A stretch of 6,031 nt of DNA. It comes from Flavobacteriales bacterium (GTDB taxonomy: Bacteria; Bacteroidota; Bacteroidia; Flavobacteriales; UBA7430). The stretch is from assembly GCA_002707145.1 (NCBI GenBank), contig PAMD01000004.1, forward strand, positions 1 through 6,031, given 5' to 3'. Shown piece after piece: positions 1 to 6,031 of the stretch (the first letter of the stretch is position 1; every line of letters begins with the position of its first letter). The notes below the pieces were generated by a model. It did not search any database. It was not told where the DNA came from and saw only the letters and a list, made by a program, of their open reading frames with translations. Position numbers and translations under genes: made by a program.

Positions 1-162
1 ACTATTGATTTCATCTGCTAATGCGTTTATTTTTTCTTCACTTCCGGGTCTTCTTACTGGACATACTTTGTAACCATGGCTTGCAAATTTTCTAGTGAGT
101 GCGGCTCCAGTTGCATCGCCAGCTCCTATAATTATTGCTGAATATTTTGAATAATCTTTCAT
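1..162 (-). CDS. Short-chain dehydrogenase/reductase (SDR), N-terminal part, cut by window edge
   Basis: Reading the minus strand from the ATG at 162-160 gives 54 uninterrupted codons beginning MKDYSKYSAIIIGAGDATGA, and the gene continues off the left edge. The opening is the first beta-strand and glycine-rich turn of a Rossmann nucleotide-binding fold. Gly13, Gly15 and Gly19 sit where the SDR TGxxxGxG motif lies, but in the GAGDATG variant rather than the textbook form. A second strand (YKVCPV) ends in Arg37-Arg38, a position where basic residues usually favour NADP(H) over NAD(H). The catalytic Ser/Tyr/Lys lies outside the window, so the substrate cannot be inferred. The gene is divergent from the isomerase-like gene 46 bp away, so the two may share a control region. 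No Shine-Dalgarno sequence is visible before the ATG. Assignment to the Rossmann/SDR superfamily is fairly firm; the exact enzyme is unknown. Confidence 0.8.
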   Translation of the reverse strand, partial: MKDYSKYSAIIIGAGDATGAALTRKFASHGYKVCPVRRPGSEEKINALADEINS

Positions 163-208
163 ATAAGTGTTTAATTGTTTACATAACTTTACAAAATTGT
201 AGGTACAA
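163..208. promoter_or_regulatory. Divergent intergenic control region
   Basis: This 46-bp gap must carry at least part of the promoters for both flanking genes. For the rightward gene, TATAAG at 162-167 matches the -10 consensus at 5 of 6 bases, but no good -35 lies at the right distance. No convincing promoter was found for the leftward gene. Two inverted repeats are visible: a perfect 5-bp one, TTGTA-GG-TACAA, at 197-208 directly against the ATG at 209, and a loose 20-bp one at 175-194 (TTGT...ACAA ends, about 12 of 20 positions symmetric). Either could be an operator, but in sequence this AT-rich they could also be chance. The AGG at 201-203 is the only Shine-Dalgarno-like stretch for the rightward gene. 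Confidence 0.4.
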
Positions 209-814
209 ATGAAAGTAGACTTTATTTTTGATATAGCAAGCCCTAATGCGTATTTCTGTCATCAACTTATACCGAGTTTTGAAAATAGAACTGGTGTTAA
301 GTTTAATTATATTCCTTGCCTGCTCGGAGGAATAATGAAGTTATCTGGGAATCAGCCCCCTTTTGTTGCTTATGCAGATATTAAAAATAAAAATGATTAT
401 CAAATGATTGAGATTGCCAGATTTATTAAACAACATAAACTGATCAAATATAAATTTAACTCAAGCTTTCCTATGAATACTGTTCAGGTTCAAAGGGGTG
501 CCCTTGCTGCACAGGAACTTGGAGTGTTTGACGAGTATCTTGAAATCATGCTGAAAGCAATGTGGGAAGAAGATAAAAATCTTTCTGATTTAGATGTCCT
601 TCAAAGCACTATGAATGAAAATAACCTTGATGCCGAAGCTATAATAAAAATAGTCACATCTCAAGAATGCAAAGATAAGTTAATTGCAAATACAAGCGAT
701 GCAGTTAATCGAGGAGCTTTCGGTGTGCCAACTTTCTTTCTAAATGATGAGATATTCTTTGGTAAAGATCATCTTTACCAGCTCGAAGAATATATCAATT
801 ATCTTAAGGAATAG
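209..814 (+). CDS. 2-hydroxychromene-2-carboxylate isomerase-like protein (DsbA / kappa-GST fold)
   Basis: The 201-residue product has the length and motif order of the HCCA isomerase branch of the DsbA-like thioredoxin-fold family, whose characterised members perform a glutathione-dependent isomerisation in naphthalene and other aromatic catabolism. The N-terminal strand ends in DIASPNAY (residues 8-15), with Ser11 in the place of the redox cysteine, so this is not a disulfide oxidoreductase. It is followed by the family's LLGGIMKLSGNQPP loop (38-51), FPMNTVQVQRGAL (87-99), the cis-proline motif GVPTF (172-176, Pro174) and FGKDHL (184-189), equivalent to the usual FGQDRL. There is no signal peptide, so the protein is cytoplasmic. 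The ATG at 209 places the first beta-strand at residues 2-8, as expected. The family is clear, but the substrate here is not: no other aromatic-degradation gene is visible, and the only hint is the divergent SDR. A broader glutathione-S-transferase role is possible. Confidence 0.88.
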   Translation: MKVDFIFDIASPNAYFCHQLIPSFENRTGVKFNYIPCLLGGIMKLSGNQPPFVAYADIKNKNDYQMIEIARFIKQHKLIKYKFNSSFPMNTVQVQRGALAAQELGVFDEYLEIMLKAMWEEDKNLSDLDVLQSTMNENNLDAEAIIKIVTSQECKDKLIANTSDAVNRGAFGVPTFFLNDEIFFGKDHLYQLEEYINYLKE

Positions 815-840
815 AACTTTTTATAAAATACTCTTTCAAA
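813..840 (+). promoter_or_regulatory. Candidate sigma-E (RpoE) promoter for lptD operon
   Basis: AGAACTT at 813-819 matches the sigma-E -35 element GGAACTT at 6 of 7 bases, including the key AAC core. TCAAA at 836-840 is a standard sigma-E -10 element, and the spacer (820-835) is exactly 16 nt, the spacing found in the E. coli degP promoter. Transcription would begin around 846-848 and leave a leader of about 17 nt before the lptD ATG at 864. The -35 overlaps the stop codon of the preceding gene. In E. coli the lptD-surA operon is a known sigma-E target, so position and motif agree. A housekeeping -10-like TATAAA at 822-827 lies within the spacer and could provide an alternative promoter, although its -35 is poor. 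This is a pattern match only. Confidence 0.5.
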
Positions 841-863
841 TGTAAGAGGTATAAAATAAAACT

Positions 864-3251
864 ATGAAGAAACCCTTGCTTATATTTAATATTTGTTTTG
901 TTTTTGCTATGCCATTTGTTCTGTATGGAGAAAAAAAATTAGAATTAATTCTTAGCCCGGCTCCAGAATCTAATACCAATAAGTGCTTAATCTATTCACC
1001 TTTAGTTGGTGAGGTTCAAGAAGGTCAAGACCTCAAGGTAAACTCAGATGAGTTTGAATTTCTAGATGACAAAAAACTTATATTAAAAGGTGATGTTGAG
1101 TTAGATTTTCCAGAAGGTTTGTTGAGAGCAGGTCTTGCAAATTTAGATAGGCAAAATGGAATGATTGAGTTCAATAAAGGTCAGATTTTCTTACAAGATT
1201 TTTACTTTATTGCAGAGGATGGTTTTTTTAATAAAGAAGATGGTGAATTAGCGCTTTCTAATGGCAGTGCTTTCATGAATGAGAGGAGTCTTATATTTAA
1301 TTTTGATGATCTAAATGGTTATTTGGATGAGAAGATAACTCTATCGGGCACATCAGTGACGTCATGTGCTGATATGAATCAAGGGTGGGCTATAGAGGCA
1401 GGAAGTATAAATCTAGATACTCAATCTCAAAGAGGCATGGCCTCTGATATTAAGCTTAAAATAATGGGAAGAACTGTCCTTGCGTTACCCAAACTTCCTT
1501 TTGCAACTTCGAGCGATAGAATGACTGGCTTTTTAGAGCCCTCGCTCTCTTTTTCATCCGATGGGGTCGATGTAACAATTCCTTACTACAAGGTCATATC
1601 CGACTCTTCAGATATTACTATTGCGCCTCGGATGATAGCAAAGCGAGGAGAAGGAATAGAGATAAATTTCAGATCGCTTCACGGTAAAAATAAAAATCTA
1701 CGAAACTTTGACCTTGTGTATTTCAATAAAGATGATGAATACGAAAAGGAAGGCTTTGGAGATGACTCCCCAAGATGGGCATTTAACATATCAGATGAAT
1801 TGAGATTTCAATCTACTAAGTTTAATTTAAATTGGTCAAAAGCCTCAGATAGTTTGTTTTTAAGAGATGTGCCTGGAGATATAACATCTATAGGCTCTCA
1901 AAGAATACAAAATTTAAGTCAAAATTTTGCAATATCTAGGCAATTTAATAAGGCTTATTTAAGAATAGAACACCAAGGCTACCAAGCCCTAAATCCTATG
2001 CTAACAAATGGGTATAAAAAATCACCTTCAATAGATTTGCATTACTCAGATAGAGTTGGGCGCTTTATTTTCAATGAGTTCATCAATGTATCTTCATTTA
2101 CAGCTAGCACCATCCATGGTTATTTTGGTACTCAAGACATGTCAGGAAGATATTTAAAAACCATTAAAGATCCTGCGGAGGGAACTAGATTTTATTCAGA
2201 CTTATCATTCCTTAACTATAGCCACATTAATGGAATTAATATTGCCTCAAGCTTTGGAATAAAAAGTATTAAATACAGCTTAAAAGACTCATCTTTTGAT
2301 ACAACAGATGTAAATGTTCCAAATGCTTTGATTGATATGAGCTCAATCTTTTTTAAAGATACAGCAAGCGGCAAAGATATCCTCGAGCCAAGAATTGTGA
2401 TTGGCTACTCTAGCTATGTAGATCAATCAAGCAATCCTGTTTTTGATAGCGATGAGATATCCATGAATAACGAGTTATTTTCTAATCTGCGTTTTTCTGG
2501 AATGGACAGAATAGGTGATCAAAAATTTTATACCCTAAGCCTTAAGTATAAGAAAATTAAAATGGGTATGGAAAAAGTTTCGTTATCAATATCTAAAAAA
2601 TATTTTCTTGATGACAGAAAGGTTTGGATTAGATCAATGAACTCTATGTCAATGGGCATGTCGATGGCTGATAGCCTAATGAGTATGTCAATGAATCAAG
2701 GCTCAATGGGAATGTCTATGGATAAGGGTCCAATAGTTATGATGGGCAAGTGGATGCCAAAAAAAGGAACAATGATTATGGCTTATGGTGGTTATATTAA
2801 AGAAAATAAAAAAGTGCCATTGGGAGGTTTTACGCTGAACCATAATTTCGATAAAGGTTCTTTTGGGGTTGCTAAAAGATATAGAAGAATGTCAGGCGAT
2901 TTCAATTATCTTATGGATTATTCTGAGGTATATGCAAATATTAATCTAAGCTCTAAATTTAAATTCATAGCAAAACTTAAGAAAGATAATGAGATTGATA
3001 AAAATATTGAAAGCGTTGTGGGCTTTGAATATGAAAATTGTTGCTTTGCTTTTAGAGTAACAGGATCTGATAAAAATCTTTCGAGGTACAGTAATAAAGA
3101 GATTTACTATCCATATTTGGACGAAGCATGGGATAATATTATCGAAATTGAAAATAAAGGTAGAGTAAATTTTGAATTTGAACTCAAGGGCTTTAACTCA
3201 TCCTCTAACAAAATAAATAGACTACTAAATAACTCACTTTTTAATTACTAA
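864..3251 (+). CDS. lptD: LPS-assembly outer-membrane protein LptD
   Basis: The 795-residue product (E. coli LptD is 784) is the barrel of the LptDE translocon, which moves lipopolysaccharide from the periplasmic Lpt bridge to the cell surface. Residues 1-22 form a Sec signal peptide ending FVLYG. Residues about 55-200 form the LptA-like beta-jellyroll (OstA) domain, and the barrel follows with the family motifs TSCADMNQGW (166-175), LPKLPFATSSDRMTGFLEP (208-226) and TIPYY (238-242). The mature protein has exactly four cysteines, C41, C168, C726 and C727, matching the E. coli set whose long-range disulfides (first with third, second with fourth) are needed for function. The end FEFELKGF (770-777) is the usual final strand. 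An unusual methionine-rich segment occupies residues 592-639. The only Shine-Dalgarno-like sequence, AAGAGG at 844-849, lies 14 nt from the ATG, which is long. It is the first gene of the operon. Confidence 0.97.
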   Translation: MKKPLLIFNICFVFAMPFVLYGEKKLELILSPAPESNTNKCLIYSPLVGEVQEGQDLKVNSDEFEFLDDKKLILKGDVELDFPEGLLRAGLANLDRQNGMIEFNKGQIFLQDFYFIAEDGFFNKEDGELALSNGSAFMNERSLIFNFDDLNGYLDEKITLSGTSVTSCADMNQGWAIEAGSINLDTQSQRGMASDIKLKIMGRTVLALPKLPFATSSDRMTGFLEPSLSFSSDGVDVTIPYYKVISDSSDITIAPRMIAKRGEGIEINFRSLHGKNKNLRNFDLVYFNKDDEYEKEGFGDDSPRWAFNISDELRFQSTKFNLNWSKASDSLFLRDVPGDITSIGSQRIQNLSQNFAISRQFNKAYLRIEHQGYQALNPMLTNGYKKSPSIDLHYSDRVGRFIFNEFINVSSFTASTIHGYFGTQDMSGRYLKTIKDPAEGTRFYSDLSFLNYSHINGINIASSFGIKSIKYSLKDSSFDTTDVNVPNALIDMSSIFFKDTASGKDILEPRIVIGYSSYVDQSSNPVFDSDEISMNNELFSNLRFSGMDRIGDQKFYTLSLKYKKIKMGMEKVSLSISKKYFLDDRKVWIRSMNSMSMGMSMADSLMSMSMNQGSMGMSMDKGPIVMMGKWMPKKGTMIMAYGGYIKENKKVPLGGFTLNHNFDKGSFGVAKRYRRMSGDFNYLMDYSEVYANINLSSKFKFIAKLKKDNEIDKNIESVVGFEYENCCFAFRVTGSDKNLSRYSNKEIYYPYLDEAWDNIIEIENKGRVNFEFELKGFNSSSNKINRLLNNSLFNY
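2649..2721 (+). repeat. In-frame repeat coding for Met-rich segment of LptD
   Basis: A 19-base stretch at 2649-2667 recurs at 2703-2721 with 17 of 19 identical bases and an offset of 54 nt, exactly 18 codons. Both copies encode SMGMSM (residues 596-601 and 614-619), and the stretch between them encodes a further MSMSM (606-610). The regular offset and preserved frame suggest a local duplication that has since diverged. Canonical LptD sequence continues in the same frame on both sides, so the segment is part of the protein rather than a frameshift product. Confidence 0.7.
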
Positions 3252-3258
3252 ATTTAAT

Positions 3259-4500
3259 ATGAAAAAAATATTCTTACCTGCATTTACCCTTTTGGCTACT
3301 TCTTTATATTCTGAGATAGAAATTTTGGACAGAGTCGCTGTTATTGTCGATGACGGTGTAATTATGGAATCGCAAATTAATAATGATTTTAAAGAGATGG
3401 CAGCGAGATATGATCAACAAAACATACCAAAGCCAGATGATAAAGATCTTTTAGAACAAGTTACTGAAAGGTTAATCATAGAAGAATTACAACTACAGAT
3501 GGCTGATAGAGCTGGAATCAGAATAAGTGATTCTGAACTCAATCAAACAATGGGAAGAGTTGCAGCCAATAATCAAATGGAGCTTCAAGATTTTATTGCA
3601 AGCCTTGAAAAAGAAGGAACTAGCTATGAAGATCTTAGAGAGCAAATTCGCAACGAAATGATAATTCAAAGAATTCAAAGAGGAAGAGTTCAGTCTGAAA
3701 TTGATATAACGGCAAAAGAGTTTGAGGCATTTTTGGCAACAGACGAATCGCTTCTAGAATTAGAACCTCAGTTATTAGTTAAGCAAATACTTGTAAAGAC
3801 CTTAAATGAGGCTAACTCTGCGATTGACAGGATTAATAATGGAGAAGATTTTTCTGAAATTGCTAAAGAAATTTCAATCAGCAGTAATGCTGCAAATGGC
3901 GGACTTATGCCCTTAAGAAAAGCAGCAGATATGCCGAAGCTATTTTCTGATGCGGTTAACAAGAAGACTGTGGGTTTTGTGAGTGATCCTTTAAAAAGTG
4001 GTGCTGGTTTTCATATACTTAAATTAGAAGAAAAAAAAGGTACTTTTGTGAGGTATGAGGATCAATGGTATTCGAGGCATATATTGTTAATACCATCAGC
4101 AATTAGAACTGAAGAAGAAACTGAAAATGAGCTTAATGCCATAAGACAAAGAGTTATTGATGGTGAAAGCTTTGCAGCACTTGCTAAGGAGTTCTCTGAG
4201 GATCCTGGCTCTGCCAAGCTTGGCGGCGTTTTAGATTGGCTTGGAAAAGGTGTTCTTGCACCTGAATTTGAAGAAACAATGATCTCTGCTGAAATAGGAA
4301 CTTTATCTGATGTCTTCCAAACTCAATTTGGATTCCATTTTTTAGAAGTTATGGATACAAGAAACCATGATATGACAAGAGAACTAATTGAAGATCAAGC
4401 ATATCAGGTTCTTTACTCCAGAAAATATGATGAGCAACTTGAAAACACTCTAAGATCAATGAGAGCAGAAGCTTTTGTTGAATTTAAAGATCTAGATTGA
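3259..4500 (+). CDS. surA: Periplasmic chaperone / peptidyl-prolyl isomerase SurA
   Basis: SurA escorts unfolded outer-membrane proteins, LptD among them, through the periplasm to the Bam complex. The 413-residue product (E. coli 428) has a short Sec signal peptide (residues 1-18, ending SLYS). The SurA N-terminal chaperone domain starts at LDRVAVIVDDGVIMESQI (23-40) and runs to about 165. The first parvulin domain covers about 170-258 (VKQILVK to AGFHILKLEE) and the second about 270-366 (SRHILLIPS, then FAALAKEFSEDPGSAKLGG at 305-323, WLGKGVLAPEFE and FGFHFLEV). The C-terminal helix RKYDEQLENTLRSMRAEAFV (388-407) packs back on the N-domain in known SurA structures. The second parvulin domain is the better conserved, as is usual. 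The ATG lies 7 nt after the lptD stop with no Shine-Dalgarno sequence, which suggests translation coupled to lptD. Confidence 0.97.
   Translation: MKKIFLPAFTLLATSLYSEIEILDRVAVIVDDGVIMESQINNDFKEMAARYDQQNIPKPDDKDLLEQVTERLIIEELQLQMADRAGIRISDSELNQTMGRVAANNQMELQDFIASLEKEGTSYEDLREQIRNEMIIQRIQRGRVQSEIDITAKEFEAFLATDESLLELEPQLLVKQILVKTLNEANSAIDRINNGEDFSEIAKEISISSNAANGGLMPLRKAADMPKLFSDAVNKKTVGFVSDPLKSGAGFHILKLEEKKGTFVRYEDQWYSRHILLIPSAIRTEEETENELNAIRQRVIDGESFAALAKEFSEDPGSAKLGGVLDWLGKGVLAPEFEETMISAEIGTLSDVFQTQFGFHFLEVMDTRNHDMTRELIEDQAYQVLYSRKYDEQLENTLRSMRAEAFVEFKDLD
4497..4500 (+). other. TTGA stop/start overlap fixing pdxA to a TTG start
   Basis: The TGA stop of surA (4498-4500) overlaps a TTG (4497-4499) that opens the pdxA frame. 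An in-frame TAA at 4485-4487 rules out any start further upstream except the codons AGA, TCT and AGA. The conserved PdxA N-terminus (KKILYSPGEPSGIGPD) begins at once, so no later start can replace it. The TTG is therefore effectively the only possible initiation codon. There is no clear Shine-Dalgarno sequence, so reinitiation by ribosomes finishing surA is the likely mode. Confidence 0.85.
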
Positions 4501-5474
4501 AAAAAATTCTATACTCTCCTGGAGAGCCCTCAGGTATTGGACCTGATTTAATTATTCAGATTTGTTCCACGCCCTTCTGGGAAAAGATTCATATCCCTAT
4601 TGTATGTTTGGCAGATAAGAAACTTATTCAAGACAGAGCCAAAGTGCTTAATAAAAAAATAAAGATAGATATCTTAAACAACCTAGACTCTGCTAATCAA
4701 AATAAATTTGGAGTAATTCAAATTAAAGAAGTATCAAAATGCAGAATAACCAAACCGGGTAAACTATATAAGTCTAACGCAGCCTATGTTCTAAAAAATT
4801 TAGACTACGGTATCGAGCAGTCAATAAAAGAAGGTATTGGCTTAGTAACAGGCCCAATAAGTAAAGAAAATATAATTACTATCGATGAAAAATTTTCAGG
4901 TCATACCGAATATATTCAAAAGAAAACATTAAGTAATGATGTGTTGATGCTGCTAGGTTCTAAAAAACTTAGGGTTGCGATTGCAACCACGCATGTGCCT
5001 TTAAAAAAGGTACCTAAACTAATCACCAAGAGGCTTATTATTAACAAAGCTATGATCTTGCATAATGAATTAATTACTAAATTCAAAATTAAAAGCCCAA
5101 GAATAAAATTACTTGGCTTGAATCCACATGCAGGAGAAGGAGGAAAAATAGGTACTGAAGAAAGAAATATTCTTATTCCTGCGGTGAAAGAACTTAGAAA
5201 AAATAATATTAATATCTCTATGCCATTATCCGCTGACACTGCATTCACAAAAAAAATATTAGCAGATACCGATGCATATCTTGGCATGTATCATGATCAA
5301 GTTTTGCCAGTAATAAAAGCGCTTAGTTTTGGAAATACAATCAATATAACATTAGGGGTTCCAATCATTAGAACCTCTGTAGATCATGGTGTTGCTTTAG
5401 ATATAGCTGGGTCTGGAAAGACTGATGTATCTTCTTTTGAAGAAGCCATCAGAGCTGCAAAAAAAATGATTTGA
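4497..5474 (+). CDS. pdxA: 4-hydroxythreonine-4-phosphate dehydrogenase PdxA
   Basis: PdxA oxidises 4-phosphooxy-L-threonine with NAD(P)+. The product decarboxylates to 3-amino-2-oxopropyl phosphate, which PdxJ uses to make pyridoxine 5'-phosphate, so this gene points to DXP-dependent vitamin B6 synthesis. At 325 residues it is close to the E. coli enzyme (329) and keeps its numbering. The metal ligands are His166 (THVPL), His211 (NPHAGEGG) and His266 (MYHDQVLP), and the substrate contacts are His136-Thr137 (SGHTE), Lys274, Asn283 and Arg292 (IRTSVDHG). The opening GEPSGIGPD (9-17) and LSADTAF (244-250) are also typical. The protein is cytoplasmic and acts as a dimer in known members. It starts at TTG inside the surA stop and ends one nucleotide into rsmA. 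Nothing looks degraded and all expected active-site residues are present. Confidence 0.97.
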   Translation: MKKILYSPGEPSGIGPDLIIQICSTPFWEKIHIPIVCLADKKLIQDRAKVLNKKIKIDILNNLDSANQNKFGVIQIKEVSKCRITKPGKLYKSNAAYVLKNLDYGIEQSIKEGIGLVTGPISKENIITIDEKFSGHTEYIQKKTLSNDVLMLLGSKKLRVAIATTHVPLKKVPKLITKRLIINKAMILHNELITKFKIKSPRIKLLGLNPHAGEGGKIGTEERNILIPAVKELRKNNINISMPLSADTAFTKKILADTDAYLGMYHDQVLPVIKALSFGNTINITLGVPIIRTSVDHGVALDIAGSGKTDVSSFEEAIRAAKKMI

Positions 5475-6031
5475 TGAGTAAAAGAGATATAAGAAGAAAG
5501 TTTGGGCAAAATTATTTATCCGATCCTGCTATTATTTTTGAAATGGGACAAGCAATTGGTCCTTACTCAAAAGATAAATTTTTAGAAGTTGGGCCAGGGA
5601 TGGGTGCCCTTACCAAAACTTTAAATCAAAAAGATATTAAAATTTTAGCCATTGAAGTTGATAAAGATAATATTGATTACCTATCAAAAAACTTTCAAGG
5701 GCCAGCAGAATTTCAATTTATTAATGATGATATATTGAAAACATCGCTAGATTTTCTTGAGGCTGATACTTTTAGGGTTGTGGGAAATCTCCCATATAAT
5801 ATATCTACTCAAATTATCTTGAGGTTTATTCATTGGTCAAAATACATTCAAGATATGCACTTTCTAGTCCAAAAAGAAGTTGCAGAAAAAATTACAGGAA
5901 CAATCAAAACAAAAAACTGGGGAAAGCTATCGATTAAGATAGCTGCATTTTTTAATACTGAGATATTATTTGATGTGCCGCCGGAGTCTTTCGACATAAA
6001 GCCAAAAGTCATGTCTAGTTTTATAAGAATG
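5474..6031 (+). CDS. rsmA: 16S rRNA (adenine1518-N6/adenine1519-N6)-dimethyltransferase RsmA (KsgA), 3' end beyond window
   Basis: The first 186 codons are present and the frame is open to the right edge; family members are about 260-275 residues, so roughly a third is missing. RsmA uses S-adenosylmethionine to dimethylate two adjacent adenines near the 3' end of 16S rRNA, a late 30S assembly checkpoint. Visible motifs are RRKFGQNYL (7-15, RNA-binding N-terminus), the SAM-binding EVGPGMGALT (38-47), the acidic AIEVD (59-63), NDDIL (84-88) and the catalytic NLPYNIST (105-112). The C-terminal lobe begins with WGKLSI (149-154), where YGRLSV is usual, and PPESFDIKPKV (169-179), where the usual FxPxPKV has Ile for its first proline. 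The ATG overlaps the pdxA stop in TGATG with no Shine-Dalgarno sequence, which indicates translational coupling. A TTG one codon upstream is a less likely start. Confidence 0.95.
   Translation, partial: MSKRDIRRKFGQNYLSDPAIIFEMGQAIGPYSKDKFLEVGPGMGALTKTLNQKDIKILAIEVDKDNIDYLSKNFQGPAEFQFINDDILKTSLDFLEADTFRVVGNLPYNISTQIILRFIHWSKYIQDMHFLVQKEVAEKITGTIKTKNWGKLSIKIAAFFNTEILFDVPPESFDIKPKVMSSFIRM

Noticed and set aside
209..814. DsbA-fold protein as the oxidase for the LptD disulfides
   Set aside because: It has Ser11 in place of a CxxC pair and lacks a signal peptide, so it is neither redox-active in that sense nor periplasmic.
815..863. Rho-independent terminator between the isomerase gene and lptD
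   Set aside because: No GC-rich hairpin is present; the T-run at 818-822 has no stem before it.
2637..2780. Possible frameshift or assembly error producing the Met-rich run in lptD
   Set aside because: Canonical LptD sequence precedes the run (SISKKYFLDDRKVWI) and follows it, up to the CC motif, in the same frame, so a simple frameshift is not needed.
3493..3678. Minus-strand open frame of 61 codons within surA
   Set aside because: It lies wholly antisense to well-conserved surA sequence, resembles no known protein and has no start signals.
3768..3962. Minus-strand open frame of 64 codons within surA
   Set aside because: Antisense shadow of the first parvulin domain coding sequence, with no independent support.
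4916..5287. Minus-strand open frame of 123 codons within pdxA
   Set aside because: Its hydrophobic translation is the complement of the conserved PdxA core; overlap with an intact essential-type gene makes a second gene unlikely.

Overview
The window is an AT-rich (roughly one-third G+C by eye) stretch of a gammaproteobacterial chromosome. It is dominated by the envelope and housekeeping operon lptD-surA-pdxA-rsmA, whose gene order is classic for Gammaproteobacteria. The low G+C, very tight gene packing, poor Shine-Dalgarno signals and Lys/Asn/Ile-rich proteins suggest a streamlined, probably marine, lineage of the SAR86 type. That placement is an inference from style, not from a marker gene comparison.

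Layout: positions 1-162 (minus strand) hold the N-terminal 54 codons of an NAD(P)-binding short-chain dehydrogenase that runs off the left edge. A 46-bp gap separates it from a divergent gene (209-814, plus) for a DsbA-fold 2-hydroxychromene-2-carboxylate isomerase-like protein. A 49-bp gap follows and contains a good match to an RpoE (sigma-E) envelope-stress promoter. The operon then runs to the right edge on the plus strand: lptD (864-3251), 7 bp, surA (3259-4500), 4-nt overlap, pdxA from a TTG start (4497-5474), 1-nt overlap, rsmA/ksgA (5474 to beyond 6031, 186 codons visible). No stretch over 300 bp lacks a gene, and no RNA genes, mobile elements, CRISPR arrays or clear hairpin terminators were seen.

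How the genes fit together: LptD is the outer-membrane barrel that inserts lipopolysaccharide into the outer leaflet, and SurA is the periplasmic chaperone that escorts LptD and other barrels to the Bam complex. An envelope-stress promoter in front of this pair therefore makes physiological sense. PdxA (pyridoxal phosphate synthesis) and RsmA (16S rRNA dimethylation) are co-transcribed passengers, as in E. coli.

The genes are mostly ordinary and well conserved in their active sites. The main oddity is a methionine-rich segment inside LptD (11 Met in residues 592-619, with an 18-residue repeat), placed by alignment reasoning in an extracellular loop. The second point of interest is the sigma-E-like promoter.
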